Positions 19,461-27,394 of a stretch of 64,000 bases of DNA are shown here, in pieces (positions within the stretch are counted from its first letter, which is position 1; each line of letters starts with the position of its first letter). The DNA lies in the NCBI RefSeq assembly GCF_900100535.1, contig NZ_FNDG01000009.1, positions 1-64,000 of the forward strand, written 5' to 3'. The notes under the pieces were generated by a model that had not been told where the DNA came from, did no database searches, and was given only the letters and a program-made list of their open reading frames with translations. This DNA is from Phytopseudomonas flavescens. Its GTDB lineage: Bacteria > Pseudomonadota > Gammaproteobacteria > Pseudomonadales > Pseudomonadaceae. A program made the translations under genes and the position numbers.

Positions 19461-20360
19461 ATGCATATCCTGATCACCGGCGGTACCGGCCTGATTGGCC
19501 GCAGGCTTTGTCATCACTGGGCCGAGCAGGGGCACCAACTGACGGTGTGGAGTCGTCGCCCGGCGCGTGTCGCAGCGCTCTGTGGTACTCGCGTCCGGGG
19601 TATCGGGCGCCTGGAGGATCTGGGTGACGCTCCGCTGGATGCCGTGGTCAACCTGGCCGGCGCTCCTGTCGCCGACCGTCCCTGGAGCAAGGCCCGCAAG
19701 CAACTGCTGTGGGAAAGCCGCATCCAGCTGACCGAGCGCCTGCTGGCCTGGCTGCAAACCCGTGAGCAGAAACCGGCGGTGCTGTTGTCGGGCTCGGCGG
19801 TGGGCTGGTATGGCGACAGTGGCGAACACGTCGTCGACGAGCAGGCACCGCCTGGCGCGGATTTCGCCGCGCAATTGTGCGTGGCCTGGGAAGACACCGC
19901 ACAGCAGGCCGAGGCCCTGGGAATTCGCGTGATCCTGGTGCGTACCGGGCTGGTGCTGGCGAAGGAGGGCGGCATGCTCAAGCGCATGCTGACTCCATTC
20001 CGCCTCGGGCTGGGCGGCCGCATCGGCGGCGGACGCCAGTGGATGCCGTGGATTCATATCGCCGACCAAATCGCCCTGATTGATTTTCTCTTGCAGCAGG
20101 AGCAGGCGCGCGGTCCCTATAATGCCTGCTCGCCGCACCCGGTGCGCAACGGCGAATTCGCCCACGAGCTCGGCCATGCCGTGCACCGGCCCGCCATATT
20201 GCCGCTACCGGCCTTTGCGTTGCGCGCCGGCCTGGGCGAAATGTCGTTGCTGCTGCTGGGCGGACAGCATGCCCTGCCGGTGAGGGCGCAGGAGGCCGGC
20301 TTCGAATTCCGTTTCACTCATCTGGACGTGGCTCTGGTGGATTTGCTGAGCCTTCATTAA
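19461..20360 (+). CDS. TIGR01777-type NAD-dependent epimerase
   Basis: This extended SDR protein has the nucleotide site MHILITGGTGLIGRRLCHHW at its very start, then NLAGAPVADRPWSKARKQ and the SGSAVGWYGDSG catalytic region. A C-terminal DUF1731-like domain (PAILPLPAFALRAGLGEMS) completes the TIGR01777/YfcH architecture. The ATG 19461 has a good GAGGAA site 6 bp upstream; length 299 residues. The substrate is unknown. It precedes hemH by 14 bp, and its promoter region is shared with the third LitR-type operator, so light control of this gene and hemH is possible. Confidence 0.88.
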   Translation: MHILITGGTGLIGRRLCHHWAEQGHQLTVWSRRPARVAALCGTRVRGIGRLEDLGDAPLDAVVNLAGAPVADRPWSKARKQLLWESRIQLTERLLAWLQTREQKPAVLLSGSAVGWYGDSGEHVVDEQAPPGADFAAQLCVAWEDTAQQAEALGIRVILVRTGLVLAKEGGMLKRMLTPFRLGLGGRIGGGRQWMPWIHIADQIALIDFLLQQEQARGPYNACSPHPVRNGEFAHELGHAVHRPAILPLPAFALRAGLGEMSLLLLGGQHALPVRAQEAGFEFRFTHLDVALVDLLSLH

Positions 20361-20374
20361 CAGGATGACATTGC

Positions 20375-21406
20375 ATGACCAATCACGCCTTACTGCTGGT
20401 CAATCTCGGCTCCCCGGCCTCTACCGACGTCGCGGACGTCAGGAGTTATCTCAACCAGTTCCTGATGGATCCCTATGTGGTCGATCTGCCCTGGCCGCTG
20501 AGGCGCCTGCTGGTGTCGCTGATTCTGATCCGCCGCCCGGCGCAGTCGGCCCATGCCTACGCGTCGATCTGGTGGCCGGAGGGCTCGCCGCTGATCGTGC
20601 TCAGCAAGCGTTTGCAGGAGGCGATGAAAAGCCAATGGACCCAGGGGCCGGTGGAACTGGCCATGCGCTACGGCGAGCCCTCGCTGGAAAGCGTGCTGAC
20701 CCGTCTCGCCAGCCAGGGCATCGAGCAGGTCACCCTGGCGCCGCTGTATCCGCAGTTTGCCGACAGCACCACCACCACCGTTATCGAAGAAGCCAGGCGA
20801 GTGGTGCGTGAGTGCAAGCTGCCGATCCGTTTCGCCATCCTGCAGCCGTTCTTCGACGACCCCGACTACCTCGACGCCCTGGCCGAAAGCGCGCGCCCAT
20901 ACCTGCATGAGGATTTCGATCACCTGCTGTTGAGCTTCCACGGGTTGCCGGAGCGACACATTCGCAAGCTGGTAAAGGGCCTCGACCCGAAGCACGACCT
21001 GCGCCGCCCTGACAGCGTGGGGGTCAGCGACGCGGTGCTGGCGCGCTGTTACCGCAGCCAGTGCCAGCGCACCGCCGAGGCATTCGCCGCGCGCGTGGGT
21101 TTGCGGCCCGAGCAGTGGTCGGTGTCGTTCCAGTCGCGGCTGGGCAAGGACAAGTGGATCGAGCCCTATACCGAAGCGCGCCTCGACGAGCTGGCTGCGC
21201 GAGGTGTGAAGAAACTGCTGGTGATGTGCCCGGCCTTCGTTGCCGACTGCATCGAGACCCTGGAAGAGATCGGTGATCGCGGCCGTGAGCAGTTCGTCGA
21301 GGCGGGGGGCGAGAGCCTGCAACTGATCCCTTGCCTGAACGACGACCCGGGCTGGGCGGCGGCGCTCAAGAGGCTTTGCGAGCGGGCGCCGCAGAGCGTG
21401 GGGTAA
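20375..21406 (+). CDS. hemH: Ferrochelatase
   Basis: HemH inserts Fe2+ into protoporphyrin IX, the last step of haem synthesis. Conserved features include [20 protein letters not shown] near the start, [10 protein letters not shown] with the metal-site His, [13 protein letters not shown], and the C-terminal [15 protein letters not shown] with the catalytic Glu. The length of 343 residues is normal. It follows the SDR epimerase gene closely and converges on uraA, with a strong hairpin between the stops. Protoporphyrin is a photosensitiser, so co-location with a photolyase block is sensible. Confidence 0.97.
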   Translation: MTNHALLLVNLGSPASTDVADVRSYLNQFLMDPYVVDLPWPLRRLLVSLILIRRPAQSAHAYASIWWPEGSPLIVLSKRLQEAMKSQWTQGPVELAMRYGEPSLESVLTRLASQGIEQVTLAPLYPQFADSTTTTVIEEARRVVRECKLPIRFAILQPFFDDPDYLDALAESARPYLHEDFDHLLLSFHGLPERHIRKLVKGLDPKHDLRRPDSVGVSDAVLARCYRSQCQRTAEAFAARVGLRPEQWSVSFQSRLGKDKWIEPYTEARLDELAARGVKKLLVMCPAFVADCIETLEEIGDRGREQFVEAGGESLQLIPCLNDDPGWAAALKRLCERAPQSVG

Positions 21407-21414
21407 GACCGCGC

Positions 21415-21435
21415 GCCCGGCTGCTGGAGCCGGGC
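21415..21435. terminator. Hairpin between convergent hemH and uraA
   Basis: A perfect 8-bp GC-rich stem GCCCGGCT/AGCCGGGC with a 5-base loop lies in the 46-bp gap between the two stop codons. Only a short TTTT follows on the plus strand. It probably ends both convergent transcripts. Confidence 0.55.
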
Positions 21436-21452
21436 ACGATGGTTTTGATCGC

Positions 21453-22730
21453 TTAAATGTCCGGTGCGTCGTCCGCGCTCTTCTTCTTCCAGCCGTCGTT
21501 GCCCGGCAGGATCAGGTTCAGGGCGATGGCGACGATGGCGCACAGGGCGATGCCCTTGAGGCCGAAGTCGTCCGGGCCGTCGCCGGTGCCGATCAGCACG
21601 CCGCCGATACCGAACACCAGGGTCACCGAGACGATCACCAGGTTGCGTGCCTCGCTGAGGTCGACGCCATGGCGGATCAGGGTGTTCATGCCCACGGCGG
21701 CGATGGAGCCGAACAGCAGGCAGAGAATACCGCCCATCACCGGTACCGGAATGCTCTGCAGGATGGCGCCGAACTTGCCGATGAAGGCCAGGGTGATGGC
21801 GAAGATCGCCGCCCAGGTCATGATCTTCGGGTTGTAGGCCTTGGTCAGCATTACCGCGCCGGTGACTTCCGCGTAGGTGGTGTTGGGCGGGCCGCCGAAC
21901 AGGCCGGCTGCCGAGGTGGCCAGGCCGTCACCGAGCAGGGTGCGGTGCAGGCCCGGTTTCTTCAGATAGTTCTTGCCGGTGACGCTGCCCACGGCGATCA
22001 CGCCGCCGATGTGCTCGATGGCCGGCGCCAGGGCTACCGGCACGATGAACAGGATCGCCTGCCAGTTGAAGGCCGGCGCAGTGAACGCCGGCACTGCCAA
22101 CCAAGGGGCGCTGGCCACGTGGCCGAGGTCGAGGGCGCCGAAGTAGAGCGATAGCGCGAAGCCCACCAGGATGCCGGAAATGATCGGCACCAGGCGGAAG
22201 ATGCCGCGACCGAATACGGCGACGATCAGGGTGGTGAGCAGGGTTGGCATGGAGATCCACATCGCCGTGCTGTAAGGCAGCAGTACGCTGCCGTCACCGG
22301 CTTTGCCCATGGCCATGTTGGCGGCGATCGGTGCCATGGCCAGGCCGATGGAAATGATCACCGGGCCGATCACCACCGGCGGCAGCAGGCGGTCGATGAA
22401 GCCGGTGCCCTTGATCTTCACGGCCAGGCCGAGAAAGGTGTAGACGAAACCCGCCGCGACCACGCCGCCCATGGTTTCCGCCAGGCCGAACTGGCCCTTG
22501 GCGAGGATGATCGGGGTGATGAACGCGAAGCTCGACGCCAGGAATACCGGAACCTGGCGACCGGTGACGATCTGGAACAGCAGGGTGCCCAGGCCGGCGG
22601 TGAACAGCGCCACGTTGGGGTCGAGGCCGGTGATCAGCGGCATCAGCACCAGGGCGCCGAAGGCCACGAAGAGCATCTGCGCGCCGGACAGCACCTGACG
22701 CCACAACGGATCGTTGAATTCGTCGTGCAT
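21453..22730 (-). CDS. uraA: Uracil permease
   Basis: This is a nucleobase:cation symporter-2 inner-membrane transporter of 425 residues. The N-terminus HDEFNDPLWRQVLSGAQMLF leads into about 14 membrane segments. Visible are the substrate-region AIEHIGGVIAVGSVTGKNYL and the family motif LGDGLATSAAGLFGGPPNTTYAE. The C-terminal tail is short and charged. It lies 3 bp from upp, forming a uracil uptake and salvage unit. Confidence 0.93.
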   Translation of the reverse strand: MHDEFNDPLWRQVLSGAQMLFVAFGALVLMPLITGLDPNVALFTAGLGTLLFQIVTGRQVPVFLASSFAFITPIILAKGQFGLAETMGGVVAAGFVYTFLGLAVKIKGTGFIDRLLPPVVIGPVIISIGLAMAPIAANMAMGKAGDGSVLLPYSTAMWISMPTLLTTLIVAVFGRGIFRLVPIISGILVGFALSLYFGALDLGHVASAPWLAVPAFTAPAFNWQAILFIVPVALAPAIEHIGGVIAVGSVTGKNYLKKPGLHRTLLGDGLATSAAGLFGGPPNTTYAEVTGAVMLTKAYNPKIMTWAAIFAITLAFIGKFGAILQSIPVPVMGGILCLLFGSIAAVGMNTLIRHGVDLSEARNLVIVSVTLVFGIGGVLIGTGDGPDDFGLKGIALCAIVAIALNLILPGNDGWKKKSADDAPDI

Positions 22731-22733
22731 CGA

Positions 22734-23372
22734 TCAGGCGTCCTTCTGCTTGGTGCCGAAGATCTTGTCGCCGGCATCACCCAGCCCGGGGATGATGTAG
22801 CCGTGCTCGTTGAGACGCTGGTCGATGGAGGCGGTGTAGATCTTCACGTCCGGGTGGGCTTCGTTGACCGCCTCGATGCCCTCGGGGGCGGCGACCAGCA
22901 CCATGGCGCGGATTTCCTTGCAGCCGGCCTTCTTCAGCAGGTCGATGGTGGCGACCATCGAGGCGCCGGTGGCCAGCATCGGGTCGATGATCATCGCCAG
23001 GCGCTCGTTGATTTCCGGCACCAGCTTCTCCAGGTAGGTGTGCGCCTGCAGGGTTTCCTCGTTACGTGCCACGCCGACGGCACTGACCTTGGCTCCCGGG
23101 ATCAGGCTGAGCACGCCGTCGAGCATGCCGATGCCGGCCCGCAGGATCGGCACCACGGTGATCTTCTTGCCGGAAATCTTCTCGACCTGCACGGGACCTG
23201 CCCAGCCCGCGATTTCGTAGTTTTCCAGCGGCAGATCCTTGGTCGCCTCGTAAGTGAGCAGAGCGCCCACTTCCTGGGCCAGTTCACGGAAATTCTTGGT
23301 ACTGATATCCGCGCGGCGCATGAGACCGATCTTGTGGCGAATCAGCGGATGGCGGATTTCGAGGACTGGCAT
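22734..23372 (-). CDS. upp: Uracil phosphoribosyltransferase
   Basis: Upp makes UMP from uracil and PRPP. The start [20 protein letters not shown] (ATG 23372) gives 212 residues, the usual length. The long open frame upstream is not part of the protein. The PRPP-binding loop [17 protein letters not shown] and the C-terminal uracil-binding [15 protein letters not shown] are intact. It is the first gene of an operon with uraA. Confidence 0.97.
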   Translation of the reverse strand: MPVLEIRHPLIRHKIGLMRRADISTKNFRELAQEVGALLTYEATKDLPLENYEIAGWAGPVQVEKISGKKITVVPILRAGIGMLDGVLSLIPGAKVSAVGVARNEETLQAHTYLEKLVPEINERLAMIIDPMLATGASMVATIDLLKKAGCKEIRAMVLVAAPEGIEAVNEAHPDVKIYTASIDQRLNEHGYIIPGLGDAGDKIFGTKQKDA

Positions 23373-23711
23373 TGCGGGGTCTCCGGCAAAAATGGGCAAA
23401 AAACACGCTAGATTAAAGCATTGCGCCAGGGGATGGGCGCTGTGCAGGTGGAACTTTTTCCGGCCGCCCTCGCAGGCCACCGCCCAGGCGGTACCAAGCA
23501 GGGTTCGCGACGATAGGGGATCCGGCAGCAACCGGCATGCCATTGGTCGAGGACGTTGCCTGATGCTTGCGCGGCAGTCGTCGGATGCGTAACGTTGCCG
23601 CCTTTTTCCGAACCGGTAATCAGCTTGTGCGCCGGGGCCAGCCATACAATGCGAGCGGCGTTCGGCAGAAGCAGAGCTGCACCTGAACGTCGCCGCCAAC
23701 GAGGACCCGCT
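23373..23711. promoter_or_regulatory. Divergent promoter region upp / hpt
   Basis: This 339-bp spacer separates divergent upp-uraA and the hypoxanthine-guanine phosphoribosyltransferase gene. For upp, a TTTAAT about 40 bp upstream of the ATG is -10-like, but no clear -35 was found. No RNA gene or repeat was recognised. The frames that stay open here match no protein family. Confidence 0.35.
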
Positions 23712-24269
23712 ATGCCCGCCGATCTCGCCCATATTCGCCAGGTAATGGCCGAAGCCGACTGCCTGTACAGCAACGCTGAGGTGGAAGCCGCCATCGAGCG
23801 CGTCGCCATCGCCATCAACGCCGATCTGGCCGAGCGCAACCCGGTGGTGTTCTGCGTGATGAATGGCGGGCTGATCTTCTCCGGCAAGTTGCTGACCAGG
23901 CTGAATTTCCCGCTGGAGGCGTCTTACCTGCATGCCAGCCGCTACCGCAACCAGACCAGCGGCGGCGAGCTGTTCTGGAAGGCCAAACCCGAAGTCTCCT
24001 TCATCGACCGTGATGTGCTGATCATCGACGACATCCTCGACGAGGGGCACACTCTGGGGGCGATCATCGATTTCTGTCACCACGCTGGCGCCAGGGCGGT
24101 GCACACCGCCGTGCTGGTCGACAAGGACCACGACCGCAAGGCGCGCCCCGATCTCAAGGCCGACTACGTGGGCCTGACGTGCGTCGACCGCTACGTCTTC
24201 GGCTATGGCATGGACTACAAGGGCTACTGGCGTAATGCACCGGGGATCTATGCGGTGAAGGGACTCTAA
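23712..24269 (+). CDS. hpt: Hypoxanthine-guanine phosphoribosyltransferase
   Basis: This purine-salvage enzyme makes IMP and GMP from hypoxanthine, guanine and PRPP. The start [20 protein letters not shown] gives 185 residues. The PRPP loop [20 protein letters not shown] and the base-binding segment [20 protein letters not shown] are present, as is the active-site loop [18 protein letters not shown]. An open frame runs 52 codons upstream, but family members begin here. It is divergent from upp. A repeat element begins immediately after the stop codon. Confidence 0.93.
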   Translation: MPADLAHIRQVMAEADCLYSNAEVEAAIERVAIAINADLAERNPVVFCVMNGGLIFSGKLLTRLNFPLEASYLHASRYRNQTSGGELFWKAKPEVSFIDRDVLIIDDILDEGHTLGAIIDFCHHAGARAVHTAVLVDKDHDRKARPDLKADYVGLTCVDRYVFGYGMDYKGYWRNAPGIYAVKGL

Positions 24270-24270
24270 G

Positions 24271-24496
24271 CAGGCTGTGTGAAAACTACTACGCTCGGTC
24301 ATGCGGCGTTAAAAACCGGCTGGAATGCCAGCCCAGTCAAAATGCTCATTTACAACGCGTAAACTGCGCTTTTGACTTACTTCGTTCGCCCTGCGGGCCA
24401 GCCTTCGGCTGTTACTCCGCTGCGCTACGTTTCGCCGGTTTGCGGGGGCGCCCAGCCCTTGCCTGACCTTCGCTCGCTACGTTTTCACACGGCCTG
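24271..24496. repeat. Terminal-inverted-repeat element after hpt
   Basis: A 226-bp element fills the gap between hpt and the SulP gene. Its ends CAGGCTGTGTGAAAAC and GTTTTCACACGGCCTG are inverted repeats matching at 15 of 16 positions. The inside (GTTAAAAACCGGCTGGAATG, then TGCTCATTTACAACGCG, then TTCGGCTGTTACTCCGC) recurs in related form at 34556-34820. No protein is encoded. It behaves like a MITE or a large palindromic repeat family. Confidence 0.65.
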
Positions 24497-24507
24497 TAAG
24501 CCCCCGC

Positions 24508-26217
24508 TTATTCGCTGGAGCCTGATCGCCAGCTCTCGCAGATCGCCCGGGCACGGGGCAGATCCCGGGCATAGCTGAGGCAGCCATGGGCATTCTGCAG
24601 GCCGGCACGGCGCAGCTTCAGGCGCAGCGACGGTGAGGCGCCGCTGACGATCAGGGAAATACCGTGTTTGCGGTACTCCAGCACGACGCTGTGCAGCGCC
24701 GCGAGCGCCGTCATGTCGAGCATCGGCACGGCGCTGAGGTCGAGAATCACCACCTGAATATGCGGGTCGAGGCGGCGCAGGGCGCCGAGCGTGCGCTCTG
24801 CGGCGCCGAAGAACAACGGGCCGCGAATGGCCAGCGCCTGCACGTGCTCAGGCAGGTCATTGAGGGCCTGGTGGCTGTGCCGTGGCAGGCTGTGGGTGTC
24901 GGTCAGTTCACTCATGCGCTTGATGAACAGCCCGGCGGCCAGCAACAGGCCGACGCCCACCGCCAGCACCATGTCGAACAGTACCGTGAGCAGCAGGCAG
25001 GTCAGCAGCACCAGCACATCGCTGCGGGGGGCGATGCGCAGGGTGTGCGCCACATGGTGGGCTTCGCTCATGTTCCAGGCGACGATCAGCAGCAGGGCGG
25101 CCAGGGCGGCCATCGGCAGGTAGCTGAACAGCGGCGCGAGAAACAGGATGGCGGCCAGTACCACGGCGGCGTGGATGACGGCCGCCAGCGGCGAACGCGC
25201 TCCGGCCCTGACGTTGGCCGCGCTGCGGGCGATGGCGGCGGTCGCGGTGATACCGCCGAACAGGGGCGCGACCAGGTTGCCGAGGCCCTGGCCGAGCAAC
25301 TCGGCGTTGGGGTCGTGCTTGCTGCCGGTCATGCCATCGGCGACCACGGCGCAGAGCAGCGATTCGATGGCTCCGAGCATGGCGATGGCGAAGGCCGGGG
25401 CCAGCAACTGGCGAATCAACTCGAAGGACAGGTGCAGGGGGTGGCCATCGGCGCCAGGCAATTGCCAGGGCCAGGCGAAGGTCGGCAGAAAGGGTGGGAT
25501 GCCAGGGTAACTGACGCCCTCGACGCTGTAGCTGAAACGCTCCCCCAGCGTCGCCACCGGTAGGCCGACCCGTTCCAGCAGCAGACCCAGCAGCGCGCCG
25601 ATCGCCAGCGCCGCCAGGTGCCCGGGAACGCGCGGTACCAGTCGTGGCCACAGCAGCAGGACGCCAAGACAGACCAGCGCCACCAGGCTGTCGCCCGGGC
25701 GGATGCCGGGCAGGGCCTGGAACAGCGCCTGCAACTGCTCCACGTAGTGGCCTGGCGGCCCGGCCAGTTGCAGACCGAGCAGGTCCTTGACCTGCAGGGT
25801 GGCGATGACGATACCGATACCCGCGGTGAAACCGAGGGTAACCGGGTAGGGAACGAATTCGATCAGGCGACCGGCCTTGAGCAGCCCCAGAGCGATCAGT
25901 ATCAACCCGGCCAGCATGGTGCACAGCAGCAGGCCACCGATACCGAACTGCTGGGTGATCGGCAGCAGAATCACCACGAAGGCGGCGGTGGGGCCGGAGA
26001 TATTGAAGCGCGAGCCGCCGCACAGGGCGATCAGCGGGGCAGCGACCAGTACGGTGTAGAGCCCCTGTTGCGGCGCCACGCCGACGGCGATCGCCAGGGC
26101 CATGGCCAGGGGGATGGCGATGATACCCACGGTGAGGCCGGCGCCCAGGTCGCCACGCAGGCTGGCCCAGGAATAATCGTGCAGGCTCTGGCGACAAGCG
26201 GCGAACAGGGTGGGCAT
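24508..26217 (-). CDS. SulP-family inorganic anion transporter with STAS domain
   Basis: This is a 569-residue SLC26/SulP permease. The N-terminal transport domain starts WASLRGDLGAGLTVGIIAIP, the SulP signature is SGPTAAFVVI, and AIESLLCAVVADGMTGSKHD follows. The C-terminal STAS domain from about residue 445 carries VVILDLSAVPMLDMTALAAL. Sulfate, bicarbonate and other anions are possible substrates and cannot be told apart from sequence. ATG 26217 is preceded by TAGGAAA; a start 37 codons upstream lacks support. Confidence 0.9.
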   Translation of the reverse strand: MPTLFAACRQSLHDYSWASLRGDLGAGLTVGIIAIPLAMALAIAVGVAPQQGLYTVLVAAPLIALCGGSRFNISGPTAAFVVILLPITQQFGIGGLLLCTMLAGLILIALGLLKAGRLIEFVPYPVTLGFTAGIGIVIATLQVKDLLGLQLAGPPGHYVEQLQALFQALPGIRPGDSLVALVCLGVLLLWPRLVPRVPGHLAALAIGALLGLLLERVGLPVATLGERFSYSVEGVSYPGIPPFLPTFAWPWQLPGADGHPLHLSFELIRQLLAPAFAIAMLGAIESLLCAVVADGMTGSKHDPNAELLGQGLGNLVAPLFGGITATAAIARSAANVRAGARSPLAAVIHAAVVLAAILFLAPLFSYLPMAALAALLLIVAWNMSEAHHVAHTLRIAPRSDVLVLLTCLLLTVLFDMVLAVGVGLLLAAGLFIKRMSELTDTHSLPRHSHQALNDLPEHVQALAIRGPLFFGAAERTLGALRRLDPHIQVVILDLSAVPMLDMTALAALHSVVLEYRKHGISLIVSGASPSLRLKLRRAGLQNAHGCLSYARDLPRARAICESWRSGSSE

Positions 26218-26455
26218 CGTGGCGTTTCCTAGGCTCTGTTGACGTTGCGCCGCCAGTATAGGAGCGGGCAGCGCAAACCGGTACTGGCTTGCAGGCAGTC
26301 GGCCCGGGCGCAGCGATGCCTGGTTCACGCCTGTGCTCTCGGGAGAGCGGCAGGCCCGAGGCGATTGGCCTGGCAGGCCGGCGAGCTGCGTTGAGCGCTT
26401 GCCACGCCGGGGTTACACTGCCGCCCCCGTGTGGTCTGGTTTGCTGGAGTGAGCG

Positions 26456-26743
26456 ATGCGTAAAGACAAGAAGCAGGTGATTGGCGATGAGGTGAGCGAC
26501 GAGCAGATCAAGCTGTTTCTCGCGGTGGAACCGGCGGATGCCACACCGCCCTCGCTGCACAAACTGGTCAAGGCCTACCGCGGCCTGCGTGACCACGACT
26601 TCGAGCGTTTCGTCGGCTTCTTCGTCGAAGCCGGCTACGACCTGAATGCCAAGGATGCCGACGGCAATGACTTCGTCGCCCTGATCAGGGATCAGCGTCA
26701 GTCCGAGCCTTACATCCAGGCGATCGAAGCCGCACGCGGCTGA
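26456..26743 (+). CDS. Conserved small protein, PA4642-like
   Basis: This 95-residue acidic, soluble protein (MRKDKKQVIGDEVSDEQIKL...) has a helical C-terminal part FVGFFVEAGYDLNAKDADGN that resembles a single ankyrin-like repeat. It corresponds by position and sequence, from memory, to PA4642 of P. aeruginosa, a conserved protein without a known role. It is a single gene transcribed away from the SulP gene. Confidence 0.75.
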   Translation: MRKDKKQVIGDEVSDEQIKLFLAVEPADATPPSLHKLVKAYRGLRDHDFERFVGFFVEAGYDLNAKDADGNDFVALIRDQRQSEPYIQAIEAARG

Positions 26744-26794
26744 TCGCATCCGGGTGACGGTGTCCTGCCGTCGCCCGTTCCGATCGACTGGCGG

Positions 26795-27103
26795 CTAATC
26801 GCCGCGTTTGCTGTCGATCCTGTTCAGGCGGTTGCCCTCGAAACGCAGAAAGTAGTTCATGCCGTTGCGCGGGCCGTAATTCCATTCCTCTATCTGCACT
26901 TCATGGGTGAAGCCGTAGCTGTCGGTCTGGTCCTTGTAACCGATGAACGCACGGTTGTTCGGTTCGCCGCATTTGGACTGGACTTCGGCGGTGCTGTCGC
27001 CGGTGCTCGCCAGCGCGCTGCCGCAGCGCCAGGTCGAGGCGTTGGCGATGCCGGCCAGCAGCATCAGCAGGGTGCAGGAGATCAGTGTCTTTATCATCGT
27101 CAT
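26795..27103 (-). CDS. DUF2845 secreted protein, paralogue 2
   Basis: This 102-residue protein has an N-terminal signal peptide (MTMIKTLISCTLLMLLAGIANA) and a DUF2845 body. The body has two cysteines (WRCGSALASTGDST, KCGEPNNRAFIGY), the IEEWNYGPRNG motif and the C-terminal FLRFEGNRLNRIDSKRG. It is probably a periplasmic protein with one disulfide, of unknown function. Its ATG overlaps the TGA of the preceding paralogue by four bases, so both are made from one message with the DUF748 gene. Confidence 0.8.
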   Translation of the reverse strand: MTMIKTLISCTLLMLLAGIANASTWRCGSALASTGDSTAEVQSKCGEPNNRAFIGYKDQTDSYGFTHEVQIEEWNYGPRNGMNYFLRFEGNRLNRIDSKRGD

Positions 27104-27390
27104 TGCCGGCGTTTGCGCTCGATGCGCGTCAGCCGGTTGCCCTCGAAGGTCAGGATGGTGAACATGCCGTTGCTGGGCTCGTAGGCCCATTCCTCGACGT
27201 TCGTTTCACGTCGGTTGTAGGCGCCGAGCGTGTAGCCGACCGGATCGCGGAAGGCAGGCTCGCCACATTTGTGCATCACTTCGAAGGTCCGGTCACCAAG
27301 GTTCACCAGCTTGCTGCCGCAGCGCAGGGTATCGGCCTGGCTCAGTAGCGGGGTGGCGCATAGCGCCAGCATCAGACCCAGTCGTTTCAT
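27100..27390 (-). CDS. DUF2845 secreted protein, paralogue 1
   Basis: This 96-residue protein has a signal peptide MKRLGLMLALCATPLLSQAD. It shares the family pattern with its neighbour: LRCGSKLVNLGDRT, MHKCGEPAFRDPVGY, VEEWAYEPSNGMF and LTFEGNRLTRIERKR. The two genes are diverged tandem duplicates. It starts 4 bp after the DUF748 stop, so translation from the long upstream gene is likely to be coupled. The function is unknown. Confidence 0.8.
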   Translation of the reverse strand: MKRLGLMLALCATPLLSQADTLRCGSKLVNLGDRTFEVMHKCGEPAFRDPVGYTLGAYNRRETNVEEWAYEPSNGMFTILTFEGNRLTRIERKRRQ

Positions 27391-27394
27391 GTCG

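Noticed and set aside
22734..24302. A 522-residue frame containing Upp with a long N-terminal extension
   Set aside because: The extension overlaps hpt on the other strand and has no family similarity; Upp starts at the conserved MPVLEIRHP.
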